From the NCBI GenBank assembly GCA_025965125.1, contig JAOPXM010000148.1, forward strand, positions 1 through 43,115: DNA of 43,115 nt, given 5' to 3'. Positions 8,032-16,150 of this stretch are shown here, piece by piece. The position numbers and the translations under genes were made by a program. The notes under the pieces were generated by a model. The model saw only the letters and a program-made list of their open reading frames with translations. It was not told the DNA's origin and searched no databases. Within the stretch, counting starts at the first letter, position 1, and each line of letters begins with the position of its first letter. This stretch comes from Nocardioides sp. (lineage in GTDB: Bacteria; Actinomycetota; Actinomycetes; Propionibacteriales; Nocardioidaceae).

Positions 8032-9222
8032 TCAGTGACCCACCAGAGCGCCGTAGACGAGGTCGTGCTCGGCGGCGATCGCTCGGCGCTGTGCGCGCCG
8101 TTCTTCGACAGAGGTGCCGAGGTAGATCCGGGTCGAGTAGGCGTGCTGGATCGCGCGCGTCAGGGAGTCGGCGTCGAAGCGGTCCTCGTCGTGGTCGTAC
8201 TCGAGCACCGGTCCCTGCTCGCCGAAATAGCCGCAGGTCGGCGCTACCACGGTCGTTCCGAGGTCCCGACAGGCCTCGAGCCACCCGGAGTGCGTCCCGA
8301 ACCGATAGGGAAGTACGGAGACCTCGAGCCCGGCCAGGTAGCGCCACAGCTCGGCGTCGCTGAAGTAGTCGTGCACCCGAAGGTCGACCCGGCACTTGTC
8401 GGCGAGGGTACGAAGGAGGCGAGCCAGGTCGTTGTCGTGATGCGGCCCATCTGCCGCCATCACGTCGCGGTGGACGTCGACGCGCAGCACTGCCTCCGGG
8501 AGACCGGCGACGGAATCGACCAGCACCGGCAGAACCCTGTGGGGAGCCATGCTCGGTCGAAGGCTCTTGAGGTGCAGACCGACAGTGAAGGGGTGCGCGA
8601 CCCCGCGGTGGGCCCGGACGTGCCGCATCGCCCTGGCCGCATGCATGGTCTCGAAAGGGACCACGTGAGGGTGGGGGAGCACGATCGCCTCGCGGCCCCA
8701 GCGCGAGCGGATCTCCGCTGCCGCACCACCGGTCAGGGTGATGAGCTTGTCCGCTGCGGGCACCAGGATGTCGAGCTGTCGATCGTGCAGGTCACGGCTG
8801 GGGTGATGAGGATTGCGCAGGTCGTGGACCGTGTAGACCAACGGGCGGCTCACGCGCCGCAGCGCGGCGACCCAGGCTTCCAGGTCTGCCTCGGACCGGG
8901 CGTCGAAACCGAAATGGAGGTGGAAGAGGGCCACTTCGTCGGCGTGGGCGGCGACCCAGGCCGGGTCGAGCATGACCGGTGGCCACCACCGCTGCCCGGC
9001 CGGACGCCAGCTCTCGTCGGGGTCGGGGTCGGGCAGCCGGACCGGGCCCGTGCCGTTCTCGGCAGCCAGATGACGAACGTAGACGTGCCCCGCGGGCACC
9101 GAGGCCACCCTCGTCGGGCGGGTGGGGCCCCGGCGAGCACTCGAGGGGCCTCCGCCGGGAGCGGAGGCAGATCTCCTGAGCATGGCTGGCAGGTACCCGT
9201 CGCGTGGCCAGACGAACCTCAC
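8032..9222 (-). CDS. GT-B glycosyltransferase
   Basis: 396 residues from GTG at 9222, placed after GAGGG and 64 bases downstream of the P450 stop; an ATG at 9183 is a second choice. The N-terminal half has the GT-B pattern VALFHLHFGFDARSEADLEA, then PLVYTVHDLRNPHH, with 'KLITLTGGAAAEI' as the hinge-side strand. The C-terminal half has VSVLPYRFGTHSGWLEACRD, in which a Gly-Thr-His-Ser and a Glu stand where GT4 enzymes bind donor phosphate. It is divergent from textbook GT4, so I give only the fold. About the first 40 residues are Arg/Pro-rich and unaligned. It lies between the P450 and the GT4 gene in one operon. Confidence 0.75.
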   Translation of the reverse strand: MRFVWPRDGYLPAMLRRSASAPGGGPSSARRGPTRPTRVASVPAGHVYVRHLAAENGTGPVRLPDPDPDESWRPAGQRWWPPVMLDPAWVAAHADEVALFHLHFGFDARSEADLEAWVAALRRVSRPLVYTVHDLRNPHHPSRDLHDRQLDILVPAADKLITLTGGAAAEIRSRWGREAIVLPHPHVVPFETMHAARAMRHVRAHRGVAHPFTVGLHLKSLRPSMAPHRVLPVLVDSVAGLPEAVLRVDVHRDVMAADGPHHDNDLARLLRTLADKCRVDLRVHDYFSDAELWRYLAGLEVSVLPYRFGTHSGWLEACRDLGTTVVAPTCGYFGEQGPVLEYDHDEDRFDADSLTRAIQHAYSTRIYLGTSVEERRAQRRAIAAEHDLVYGALVGH

Positions 9223-9286
9223 CCCTCGGGGCGGAGAACGGGGTGGGCGCCGTCGAGACCGGGCGCTCGCCACGGGCCTCGAGGCG

Positions 9287-10534
9287 CTAGATGCTGCGGA
9301 CCCGAATCGGGAACCCACGCGTGGGAAGCGTCGGGATGCGGGTCGCGTCGTATGCCGTCCCGGCGGTCGGGTCGTACTCGACGGTCGCCAGCACGCGTGC
9401 GGTCTCGGCGAGCATCCTCGCTGTCAGGGGTTCTCCAGGGCACCGGTGCCCCGTCGCAGGGTCTCCGCCTCCTTGTGGGACGAATCCGTACGGGTCGGGC
9501 ATCAGCTCGGCGAAGCGCTCTGGCAGGAACTCGTCCGGCTCGCTCCACAGGTGCGGGTCGTGGTTGGTGGCGGGGACGTCGAGGACAAGCATGTTTCCGG
9601 GCTCTACCCGGACGCCATCGATCTCGGCGGCGCTGTGTGCGCGTCCGACGAGGGCCGGGACGAACGGGCAGGTCCGACGGACCTCGTGGCCGAAGGCGAA
9701 CCTGCGGTCCAGCGCCCTGTCCGCGTCGCGCAGGAGCGGTCGCCAGTGTGGGTAGATCGCGAGGTCCCGGGCAAGAAAGGTGCCCGGCCAGGCGACCGCC
9801 ACGGTCGGGCGCAGGATGTTGAGGAGCTCGACGCCGGCCACTCGCGCGTCGAGGTCGCGTCCAGGCCCGCTGGCGATCAGGGCCAGCACGCTGTCGGGTC
9901 GGGCGTCGAGCAGACCGTCCCGGACGTCCGCGACGAGCCGTCGCGCCCATCGGTTCGCCCAGATCCGCGCCAACCAGGCCCGTGGGTAGGCATTGCCGGC
10001 TCCGCCGAAGCCATCGACGATCGTGGCCAGCCGGCGGCTGGTCCGTCGTACGGTCCCGCCAGTGGTGTCGAGGCCCGCCCAGGCCTGCACGGCCGCGCCG
10101 TACACCTCGACGAGCTCGTCGAAGACCACGATCTCTCGACCCGGCCATTGCTGGACGCGCCGATCGAGATCGCGTCCGATGGCGGTGCCCAGGTCATCGA
10201 CTCGCTGTTCGGTCAGGATGTCGAGGAACATCCCCTTGCGTACCGCATGCTCCTCGCCGTCGAGGCCGTGCACCGCCCCCCGGCCGAAGAGCAAGTTGGC
10301 CAACGGCGCAGGGACGGCGCCCTCGCGCTCAACCACGGACGAGTCGTAGAACAAGCGTGCGCCGGCCCGCCCCCGGACGACGACGGCGCGACGACCGAGA
10401 AGCGAGGACGCGAAGACGTCCGCCCCGCCGTGATGGCTGCGCTCCTCGGGGAGGGCTCGGTATCCGTCGCGCCAGAGGTGCACGCTGAGATCAGGGGCCA
10501 TGTCTGCACCGGTACCCGGTCCGCGGCCCGTCAT
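9287..10534 (-). CDS. CYP152-type fatty-acid P450 (peroxygenase or decarboxylase)
   Basis: 415 residues, close to the length of BSbeta and OleT. Heme loop FVPQGGGDPATGHRCPGE with Cys365 is the CYP152 form. R242-P243 (NILRPTVAVAW) is the pair that holds the fatty-acid carboxylate in this family. F83 and H89 in LLFGRGAVHGLDG match Phe79 and His85 of OleT; BSbeta and SPalpha have Gln there. The family uses hydrogen peroxide directly to hydroxylate fatty acids at alpha/beta carbons, and OleT-type members also decarboxylate them to 1-alkenes. No ferredoxin or reductase gene is nearby, as expected for a peroxide user. Start ATG 10534 follows GGGGGA; a second ATG is at 10501. It leads an operon with three glycosyltransferases, which hints at modified lipids or glycolipids. 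Confidence 0.92.
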   Translation of the reverse strand: MTGRGPGTGADMAPDLSVHLWRDGYRALPEERSHHGGADVFASSLLGRRAVVVRGRAGARLFYDSSVVEREGAVPAPLANLLFGRGAVHGLDGEEHAVRKGMFLDILTEQRVDDLGTAIGRDLDRRVQQWPGREIVVFDELVEVYGAAVQAWAGLDTTGGTVRRTSRRLATIVDGFGGAGNAYPRAWLARIWANRWARRLVADVRDGLLDARPDSVLALIASGPGRDLDARVAGVELLNILRPTVAVAWPGTFLARDLAIYPHWRPLLRDADRALDRRFAFGHEVRRTCPFVPALVGRAHSAAEIDGVRVEPGNMLVLDVPATNHDPHLWSEPDEFLPERFAELMPDPYGFVPQGGGDPATGHRCPGEPLTARMLAETARVLATVEYDPTAGTAYDATRIPTLPTRGFPIRVRSI

Positions 10535-10615
10535 GTGAGTCCCCCGATCGAGAGGACGAAGGTGAACACGACCCACCAGTCGCTGACTTTGCGAGGCTGG
10601 TGATTGGACGCTCGC

Positions 10616-10830
10616 GTGAGCAGCGCTCTCGTTCTCATTGACATCCAGAACGACTCTTTCGCGATGACGAGCCGGCCCGCTGTCGTGACGTTGTGCGGAC
10701 CTGTAACGGGCTCGTGGAGCGGGCCCGCCGGGCCGGGATGCTGGTGGTCGAAGTGCGTCCGGCATCTCGGCCACCGCGGTCGATGCGTGCGCCCACGATG
10801 TGCGGGTCACGCTCGTCTCGGACGCCCCAC
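10616..10830 (+). pseudogene. degenerate isochorismatase-family hydrolase
   Basis: Three pieces of the family lie in three reading frames. From GTG 10616: SSALVLIDIQNDSF, the family N-terminus with the catalytic Asp region. From 10693 in another frame: LVERARRAGMLVVEVRP, the normal next helix and strand. From 10764 in a third frame: ISATAVDACAHDVRVTLVSDA, the C-terminal helix and strand. The middle part, including the lid and most of the core sheet, is deleted. So the gene has lost both its frame and its core. It is divergent from the P450 gene. Confidence 0.75.
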
Positions 10831-11244
10831 GGCGGCGGTCGGGCGAGGAGAGCTCGTCGCCAGGACCACTCGCGCAGAACTCGTATCCCTCACACCCGCC
10901 GGTCGGTCGGTCCTGTTGGAACTATGGCAGCGGATCGCGACCCTGCGTCACAACAGCCAGGCCCATGGGAGGTGGGAGTTCCGGTTCCAGGAGCACCGCT
11001 GGGAGAAGGGCGGCGCCCGTATCTGGCTCGATCGCACTACACCAGCGCCTGCTGAACCCTGCGACGCGTTCGGGCGGCCGCTCACCGTCGTCGGCCACCC
11101 GAACGGTCGGTGTTCCAAGGTCCGTTTGGCAATCCGCGCTGAAACCTTGGCGTTTCGTTGAATGTCAAGGAGGTGGGTGACTGTCAAGAGATGCTTGACT
11201 TGATGTGAACTCCGGTCGGACCAACTCCCCGAAAGGCAACTCTT
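10831..11244. other. non-coding stretch upstream of GH16
   Basis: About 410 bases. I find no recognisable protein in any frame; the first part may be the decayed tail of the isochorismatase gene. The right end holds repeated GTCAAG/CTTGAC motifs (see next entry) and a GAAAGG ribosome site for GH16. Confidence 0.5.
11163..11205 (+). promoter_or_regulatory. GTCAAG inverted repeat before the GH16 gene
   Basis: A perfect inverted repeat GTCAAG-agatg-CTTGAC lies at 11183-11199, with another TGTCAAG half at 11163-11169. The right arm overlaps a TTGACT -35-like hexamer at 11195-11200. The spacing to the GTG (about 45 bases) fits an operator over a promoter. The binding protein is unknown. Confidence 0.5.
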
Positions 11245-12420
11245 GTGTCTCCCATTCTCGGCAGGGCGACTGCCACGTTCGCAACCCCTATGCGTCGGAT
11301 CACGGTTGTCGTGGTCAGCCTTGTGTGCTCGGTCCTGGTGATATCGCCAGGAGTTGCCGACACCAAGAGTCGACTCACCATGGACCGGCCAACTCAGGTG
11401 AGCGAGAACAAGTACCGGCTGACCGGACGGGTGCCTGAGGGTTATCGCACCGTGGTCCTCCAGCGCCGGGCTGACGGGCACTGGGTGAAGAAGGCCCGGC
11501 TGCGTGTGGCGAAACGGGCATATCGCACGGACGTCCGGGCCAAGACGCAGGCCCAGACGTATCGCACGGTTGCGGGTCGTCTGCGCAGTCCGCAACGGAC
11601 GGTTCCCGCCGCTCCCGCGGTTCCCGCGCCGGGGGATCCTCAAGCGGACGCGTGCGGCGCTGCGCTGTTCGCTGCGGACGGGACGCGTCGGCAGTGCACG
11701 TTCGCAGACAACTTCGACGGGTCTCAACTGGACCGCACGAAGTGGGTGCCCCAGACGAACTTCATCACCGGTGACAAGAACGGGGCCTACGCGTGCTATC
11801 ACGACGATCCGGACAACATCTCGGTGTCCAACGGCGCCTTGCAGCTGACCGTGCGCCAGGAGCCGGAGCCGGTGCCGTGCGACCACGCGGGCATGGCTCC
11901 CTCACGGTTCACCGGAGGCGGGGTGTCGACCTACCATCTGTTCAGTCAGCGGTACGGCCGCTTCGAGGCGCGCTTCAAGAACAAGGCGACCAAGTCGCCG
12001 GGGTTGCAGGAGGCCTTTTGGCTGTGGCCCGACGACCGCGAGGGCATCCCGGTGCTCTGGCCGGAGGCGGGCGAGATCGACGTCGTCGAGACCTACTCCC
12101 AGTACTACCTCTTCGGGATTCCGTTCCTGCACTACAACCCTGACGACAACGGTGGCCCGATCCTGGGGATCAACACGGCGTGGAACTGCGGGGCGCCGCG
12201 TGGTGTCTGGAACACGTACGCGCTGGAATGGACGCCGCTGCTGTTGAAGATCACGGTCAACGGCGTGACCTGCCTGCTCAACACCTCGGCCAACCTGGCG
12301 TTCCAGCGCAAGTACATCGTGGCGCTGACCGCGGGGCTGGGCGTGACGACCAACGCTCACGCTGCAGGCACGCCGCTGCCGGCCACCATGAGCATCGACT
12401 ACGTCCACGTCTGGCAGTGA
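11245..12420 (+). CDS. secreted GH16 beta-glucanase-like hydrolase
   Basis: 391 residues from GTG 11245, preceded by GAAAGG at a spacing of eight. A Sec signal peptide lies at about 17-39 (RRITVVVVSLVCSVLVIS then GVADT); an ATG at 11290 would start exactly there. Residues 40-130 are a linker or a small beta domain ('NKYRLTGRVPEGYRTVVLQRR') rich in Pro/Ala at its end. The GH16 jelly roll covers 140-391, with the catalytic E277-I-D279-V-V-E282 motif: nucleophile E277, helper D279, acid/base E282. The family cleaves beta-1,3/1,4-glucans, agar or carrageenan; this one resembles bacterial laminarinases, but substrate is not fixed by what I see. It is alone, with its own operator-like promoter. Confidence 0.9.
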   Translation: MSPILGRATATFATPMRRITVVVVSLVCSVLVISPGVADTKSRLTMDRPTQVSENKYRLTGRVPEGYRTVVLQRRADGHWVKKARLRVAKRAYRTDVRAKTQAQTYRTVAGRLRSPQRTVPAAPAVPAPGDPQADACGAALFAADGTRRQCTFADNFDGSQLDRTKWVPQTNFITGDKNGAYACYHDDPDNISVSNGALQLTVRQEPEPVPCDHAGMAPSRFTGGGVSTYHLFSQRYGRFEARFKNKATKSPGLQEAFWLWPDDREGIPVLWPEAGEIDVVETYSQYYLFGIPFLHYNPDDNGGPILGINTAWNCGAPRGVWNTYALEWTPLLLKITVNGVTCLLNTSANLAFQRKYIVALTAGLGVTTNAHAAGTPLPATMSIDYVHVWQ

Positions 12421-12758
12421 CGAGGCGGTCGGGGACCCGTTCCCTGATCCTTGGCGTTCCCTGTTACTTCCTTGTTGTCGGCTCGACGCCGGAAAATGTC
12501 AGGGCTTCCTTGTCGGCCACCGTAGACCAAGTTATGGCGGTGGACTACGCTGGACATCTACTCGGTCGCGGGGTTGAGGTAGCACCGATCGCGCGACCGA
12601 GTGGCCCTCACGAGTACTGCGAACTGGCGACCGCAGCAGGCATCGACGCGCGCTGGTGACGCTGCTGACGCGGGCCGGTCTGGCCGCTGTGGTCATGGAC
12701 GCTCGCTCCTCTCTCATGTTCTGAAAGACGCAACGACTGCCGGATAGGTCGCTGCAGC
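12421..12758. other. convergent intergenic region without a gene
   Basis: About 340 bases between GH16 and the sigma-factor operon. Short frames exist, but none resembles a protein. It contains the long inverted repeat listed next. AT content is slightly higher around 12460-12520. Confidence 0.5.
12560..12602. terminator. 11-bp perfect stem, possible bidirectional terminator
   Basis: ACTCGGTCGCG at 12560-12570 pairs exactly with CGCGACCGAGT at 12592-12602, with 21 bases between. It stands between two convergent genes, where a shared terminator is expected. There is no U-tract, and the loop is long, so an operator or cruciform is also possible. Confidence 0.45.
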
Positions 12759-13781
12759 TCAGCGCGAGTTGGGGCCGTCGACCGTCGCAGGGAGTCCGAA
12801 CACCCGGTGTCCCTCAGGATCGAGGAACGCGATGATCTCCGCGATCCGGTCGTCTCGGAGGCCGATGACCTCCATGCCGTGCCAGGCGTAGGTGCGCGTC
12901 TCGTCGGACCACAGGTAGTGCGCGAAGGCCAACTGGCCATTGGCATGGCTCGGCAGCACGCGCCAGCGCTCTCCGACGAGTGGGGTCTTCCTGAGGAAGG
13001 CGGCGACGGCGTCGCGTCCGGCGTACCAGGTCCGGTACGGCGGCATCGCGATGATCGCGTCCTCGGTGAGCAGCTCGACGAGGGCGTCCACGTCGGCGCG
13101 CTCCCAGGCATCGACGTACCGGTGGACCAGGCTGCGCAGCTGCGCGTCGCCGATCGAGGCCAGGGTGGCTTGCTGGCTCAGTGCCGGAAGCTTCTCGTCG
13201 ACGGTCTTGTGTGCGCGCTGCAGCGCGCTGTAGACCGCCGCCGCAGACATGTCGAGCGCGTCGGCCACCTCGGCGCCGGAGAAGCCCAGCACGTCACGCA
13301 GGATCAGAACTGCGCGCTGCCGGGCGGGCAGGTGCTGCAAGGCTGCGACGAAGGCGACCTCGACGCTCTCGCGTTGTTCGTACCGTGCGTCCGGGGCGTG
13401 CTCCACCGCAACGAGCCGATCATCTGGGTACGGCTCCAGCCACACCGACTCGACCAACGGCTCGTCGAGCTCGCCGTGCGGGTCCCCGGCCGGACCGTAG
13501 TCGACGGGAAGCACCCGCCTGGGTCGGCGCTCTATCGCCTTGAGACAGGCATTCGTCGCGATCGTGTACAACCACGACCTCAGCGAGCTGCGGCCCTCGA
13601 AACGGGGCAGTCCCTTCCACGCGCGAAGCAGCGCCTCCTGCAGGGCATCCTCGGCATCCGGAGCCGACCCCAGCATGCGGTAGCAGTGCGCATGGAGCGC
13701 CGGACGATGTGCGGCGACCAGCGAGGCGTACGCGTCCTCGTTGCCTCCCTTGGCGGCCGCGAGCAGCTCAGCCTCGTTCAC
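12759..13781 (-). CDS. ECF sigma factor with C-terminal SnoaL-like domain
   Basis: 340 residues from GTG 13781, which follows GAGGGGACCTC; an ATG at 13796 overlaps the stop of the upstream gene and is the alternative. Sigma region 2 at about 8-85 (ALHAHCYRMLGSAPDAEDALQE, FEGRSSLRSWLYTIATNACL), region 4 at about 140-195 (LPARQRAVLILRDVLGFSGAEVADAL, then SAAAVYSALQRAHKTV). Residues about 210-325 form a SnoaL-like cone (LVHRYVDAWERADVDALVELLT), seen in SigG/SigJ-like ECF factors, where it can tune activity instead of an anti-sigma factor. No anti-sigma gene is adjacent. It is the last gene of a MFS-ABM-VOC-sigma operon, so it may control its own operon in response to a compound. Confidence 0.92.
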   Translation of the reverse strand: MNEAELLAAAKGGNEDAYASLVAAHRPALHAHCYRMLGSAPDAEDALQEALLRAWKGLPRFEGRSSLRSWLYTIATNACLKAIERRPRRVLPVDYGPAGDPHGELDEPLVESVWLEPYPDDRLVAVEHAPDARYEQRESVEVAFVAALQHLPARQRAVLILRDVLGFSGAEVADALDMSAAAVYSALQRAHKTVDEKLPALSQQATLASIGDAQLRSLVHRYVDAWERADVDALVELLTEDAIIAMPPYRTWYAGRDAVAAFLRKTPLVGERWRVLPSHANGQLAFAHYLWSDETRTYAWHGMEVIGLRDDRIAEIIAFLDPEGHRVFGLPATVDGPNSR

Positions 13782-13792
13782 GAGGTCCCCTC

Positions 13793-14179
13793 TCATCGGC
13801 CGTGCCCGTGCCTGGAAGCGCGCTTCGGCTGCCAGAACGCGATCTCGCCACCTTGGACCGTCGTGACCACGCTGCGCCACCCGTGTGGGCCTTCGCGTGG
13901 CTCGAGCAGCACGGTGGCGCCGAGGCGGCGGGCCCGGTCGGTGACCTCGCAGATCTGGCGCACCTCGACGTACGGCACCCAGACCGGACGGGGGGTCGCG
14001 CACTCCACGATTCCGCCGCCGATGTCGCCGAGCTCGAGAGCCAGGTAGGACGCGCGACCCGCGCCGACCAGTTCCTCCGGCCAGCCGCAGAGCTCGGCGT
14101 AGAAGCCACGAGCCTCGGCGAGATCCCTGGTGTGCAGCTCCAGGTGCACGACCGAGCCCGCGGACGCCGCGCTACTCAC
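13793..14179 (-). CDS. VOC (glyoxalase/bleomycin-resistance fold) protein
   Basis: 128 residues from GTG 14179, overlapping the upstream stop by eight bases. One long VOC module pair: VVHLELHTRDLAEARGFYAELCGWPEE (strand-helix with the metal-site His and the 'A..FY...G' pattern), then VPYVEVRQICEVTDRARRLGATVLLEPREG and a last strand with GGEIAFWQPK. Such proteins are binding or lyase proteins; many are drug-binding or isomerase-like. The His/Glu ligand set is not complete by eye, so I do not name a reaction. Its operon partners (MFS exporter, ABM-like protein, ECF factor) suggest handling of a toxic small molecule. Confidence 0.85.
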   Translation of the reverse strand: MSSAASAGSVVHLELHTRDLAEARGFYAELCGWPEELVGAGRASYLALELGDIGGGIVECATPRPVWVPYVEVRQICEVTDRARRLGATVLLEPREGPHGWRSVVTTVQGGEIAFWQPKRASRHGHGR

Positions 14180-14486
14180 CGAACACCCGGTACGAGCCGA
14201 CCCGGCGCATCGTGGTGACGACTGGTGGAGCTTCGAGACGGTCGTCGAGCCCTTCCAGGAAGCGGGCGAAGGCAGCAACACCCAGCAGTGGGCTGCGGTC
14301 ATCCTCTGAGTCGACCGACGCCAGGTGGACGAAGCTCACCCCGTCCTCCTGGACGAACGTCGCGTAGGCCAGCCCTGCCGGTTGCGTGGACTGGAGCTCG
14401 GCGTACACCGCCCGGACGAGGCCCTCGTTCTCCGCGACCCGGTCGGGCTTCACGACGTACCTCACCATCACCTGCGACTCGGACAT
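14172..14486 (-). CDS. small dimeric alpha-beta barrel (ABM-like) protein
   Basis: 104 residues. MVRYVVKPDRVAENEGLVRAVYAELQ, then GLAYATFVQEDGVSFVHLASVDS, then AAFARFLEGLDDRLEAPPVV is the beta-alpha-beta-beta-alpha-beta order of antibiotic-biosynthesis-monooxygenase/ferredoxin-like dimers. Members oxidise aromatic polyketides or act as simple stress proteins; no active-site residue can be assigned here. ATG overlaps the stop of the MFS gene (ATGA), so the two are translationally coupled. Confidence 0.75.
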   Translation of the reverse strand: MSESQVMVRYVVKPDRVAENEGLVRAVYAELQSTQPAGLAYATFVQEDGVSFVHLASVDSEDDRSPLLGVAAFARFLEGLDDRLEAPPVVTTMRRVGSYRVFGE

Positions 14487-15928
14487 CAGGAGACACCCTC
14501 GGGCTCGAGGACGGGTTCGGCCTCGGGCACGAGGTCGCCCGCGACCGTACGACGTGCCGGCAGACCCAGGGCCACGATCGCACCCAGCGCCGCGAATCCG
14601 GCGGCGACACCGATAGCCGGCGCGAACCCGTCGACGAACGCCTGCGCCGAGGCGTAGCCACCGGTTCCGGCGAAGACGGCCACGGCCACGCTGATCCCGA
14701 ACACCCCGCCCAGCTCGCGCATCGTGCTGTTGACGCCGGCCGCCTTCCCGATGGCATCGGGATCGACCGATCCGATCACGGAGTTCTGCGCGGCCGGGAT
14801 CGCCATCGACACGCCGACCCCCGCGACGATGAACGGCGCGAGCATCGAGGAGTAACCCAGGCCCGGTTCGGCGATGATCGCGAGCCACGCCATCCCGGTG
14901 GCCTGCAGCGCGAGGCCGGAGACCATCAGCGGACGTTCACCGATCCGGTCCGCGAGCGCGCCCGCGACCGGGGCGACGGTCAGGAACGTCGCGGTCCAGG
15001 GCAGCAGGCGCAGGCCGGCACCGAGCGGTCCGTGGCCGAGAGCTGTCTGCAGGAACTGGGCGTAGAAGAACACCGCAGTGAACAGCGAAGCGAAGGTGAG
15101 GAAGATCGCGGCGTTCCCGGCCGAGAACGCACGCGACCGGAACATGGTCATCGGCAGCATCGGCGCTCGCGCGCGCAGCTCCCACGCGATGAAGGCGGCG
15201 AAGAGAACGACTCCGGCCGTCAGGGTCCCCACCACCTCGGCGGAGTCCCAGCCGGCCTGGTTGCCGCGCACGAGACCCCAGACGACGCCGAGCGCGCCAC
15301 CCGACACCAGTGCCAGGCCGCCGAGGTCCAGGGCCGCGACCGGCCCGAAGCTCTCCTTGACCCGGGTGAGCACGAAGGGGACAGCGACCAGCCCGATCGG
15401 GACATTCACCCAGAAGATCCACTCCCAGCTGATCCCCTCCACCACGGCGCCGCCGACGAGCGGACCGCTGGCCACCGCCAGACCGGTGATCGCGCTGAAG
15501 ATCCCGATCGCCGCACCCCTCTTCTCGGCCGGGAAGGCCGCGCTGAGCAGCGCCAGACCCAGGGTGATGACCAGGGCGGCGCCGGCACCCTGGACGGCGC
15601 GACCCGCGATCAGCCAGCCGACGTCCGGGGCAAGAGCGCAGGCGGCCGAGGAGAGGGCGAAGATCACCAGCCCGGCGGCGTACAACCTGCGACGCCCGTA
15701 CCGGTCGCCCAGCGCCGCCGCCGTGATCAGGAGCACGGCGAAGCTGAGGTTGTAGGAGTTCACCGTCCACTCGAGCTGTTCCACGGAGGCGTCGAAGTCG
15801 AGCCGGATCGTGCTGAGCGCCGTGGACACCACCAAGGTGTCGAGCGCGGCCATCAACGAGCCGATTGCCGTGAGGACGACGACCCACCGGGTCGCCGCCT
15901 TGGAAGATTCGAGGGTGCTGGGGGCCAT
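14486..15928 (-). CDS. MFS drug exporter, DHA2 (14-TM) type
   Basis: 480 residues from ATG 15928, preceded by GAGGCAGG; an ATG at 15943 has no ribosome site. Strongly hydrophobic, with about 14 spans. Family signatures: LDTLVVSTALSTIRLDF (DHA2 motif D1, 'LDxTVVNVALP'-like), DRYGRRRLYAAG (motif A, loop 2-3), GRAVQGAGAALV (motif B with Arg), and GPLVGGAVVE (motif C, antiporter). It should pump drugs or a natural product out of the cell using the proton gradient. First gene of the MFS-ABM-VOC-sigma operon, and divergent from the oxidoreductase at 16151. Confidence 0.93.
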   Translation of the reverse strand: MAPSTLESSKAATRWVVVLTAIGSLMAALDTLVVSTALSTIRLDFDASVEQLEWTVNSYNLSFAVLLITAAALGDRYGRRRLYAAGLVIFALSSAACALAPDVGWLIAGRAVQGAGAALVITLGLALLSAAFPAEKRGAAIGIFSAITGLAVASGPLVGGAVVEGISWEWIFWVNVPIGLVAVPFVLTRVKESFGPVAALDLGGLALVSGGALGVVWGLVRGNQAGWDSAEVVGTLTAGVVLFAAFIAWELRARAPMLPMTMFRSRAFSAGNAAIFLTFASLFTAVFFYAQFLQTALGHGPLGAGLRLLPWTATFLTVAPVAGALADRIGERPLMVSGLALQATGMAWLAIIAEPGLGYSSMLAPFIVAGVGVSMAIPAAQNSVIGSVDPDAIGKAAGVNSTMRELGGVFGISVAVAVFAGTGGYASAQAFVDGFAPAIGVAAGFAALGAIVALGLPARRTVAGDLVPEAEPVLEPEGVS

Positions 15929-16065
15929 GTGTGCCTGCCTCATGTGTGCTTGGTTCGGCGACGCGAGTCGCCGCTTACCAAGTGAGATCCCGCCTGCCCT
16001 CCCAATCCATCGCTCGCGCCGACAGCAACCAGCGCAACGCCGGCCCCCGGGGCGCCCCCATTTCA

Positions 16066-16104
16066 GTCAACGGCGTTGACACAAACCGCTCAGGGGTTCA
16101 CTCT
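16066..16104 (+). promoter_or_regulatory. operator-like palindrome over a -35 hexamer
   Basis: GTCAACG-G-CGTTGAC (16066-16080) is a perfect 7-1-7 inverted repeat. Its right arm shares bases with TTGACA (16076-16081), a consensus -35 for the rightward oxidoreductase gene; ACTCTC at 16099 sits 17 bases on as a weak -10. A repressor on this site would block the promoter. The region is shared with the divergent exporter operon. Confidence 0.55.
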
Positions 16105-16150
16105 CTCCGGAGACACTCCAGCGCAAAAGCGTCGGGGGAGAGGAGCGGAC

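Noticed and set aside
7933-9822. A 629-residue rightward frame over the GT and P450 operon
   Set aside because: Antisense to genes with intact heme, GT4 and GT-B motifs; composition typical of a shadow frame.
12521-12659. Short frame in the gap after GH16 as a small gene
   Set aside because: No ribosome site and no recognisable protein; it overlaps the inverted repeat.
14225-15985. A 586-residue rightward frame antisense to the MFS gene
   Set aside because: Rich in Arg, Gly, Asp and Gln with no fold-like pattern; the MFS gene has all motifs.
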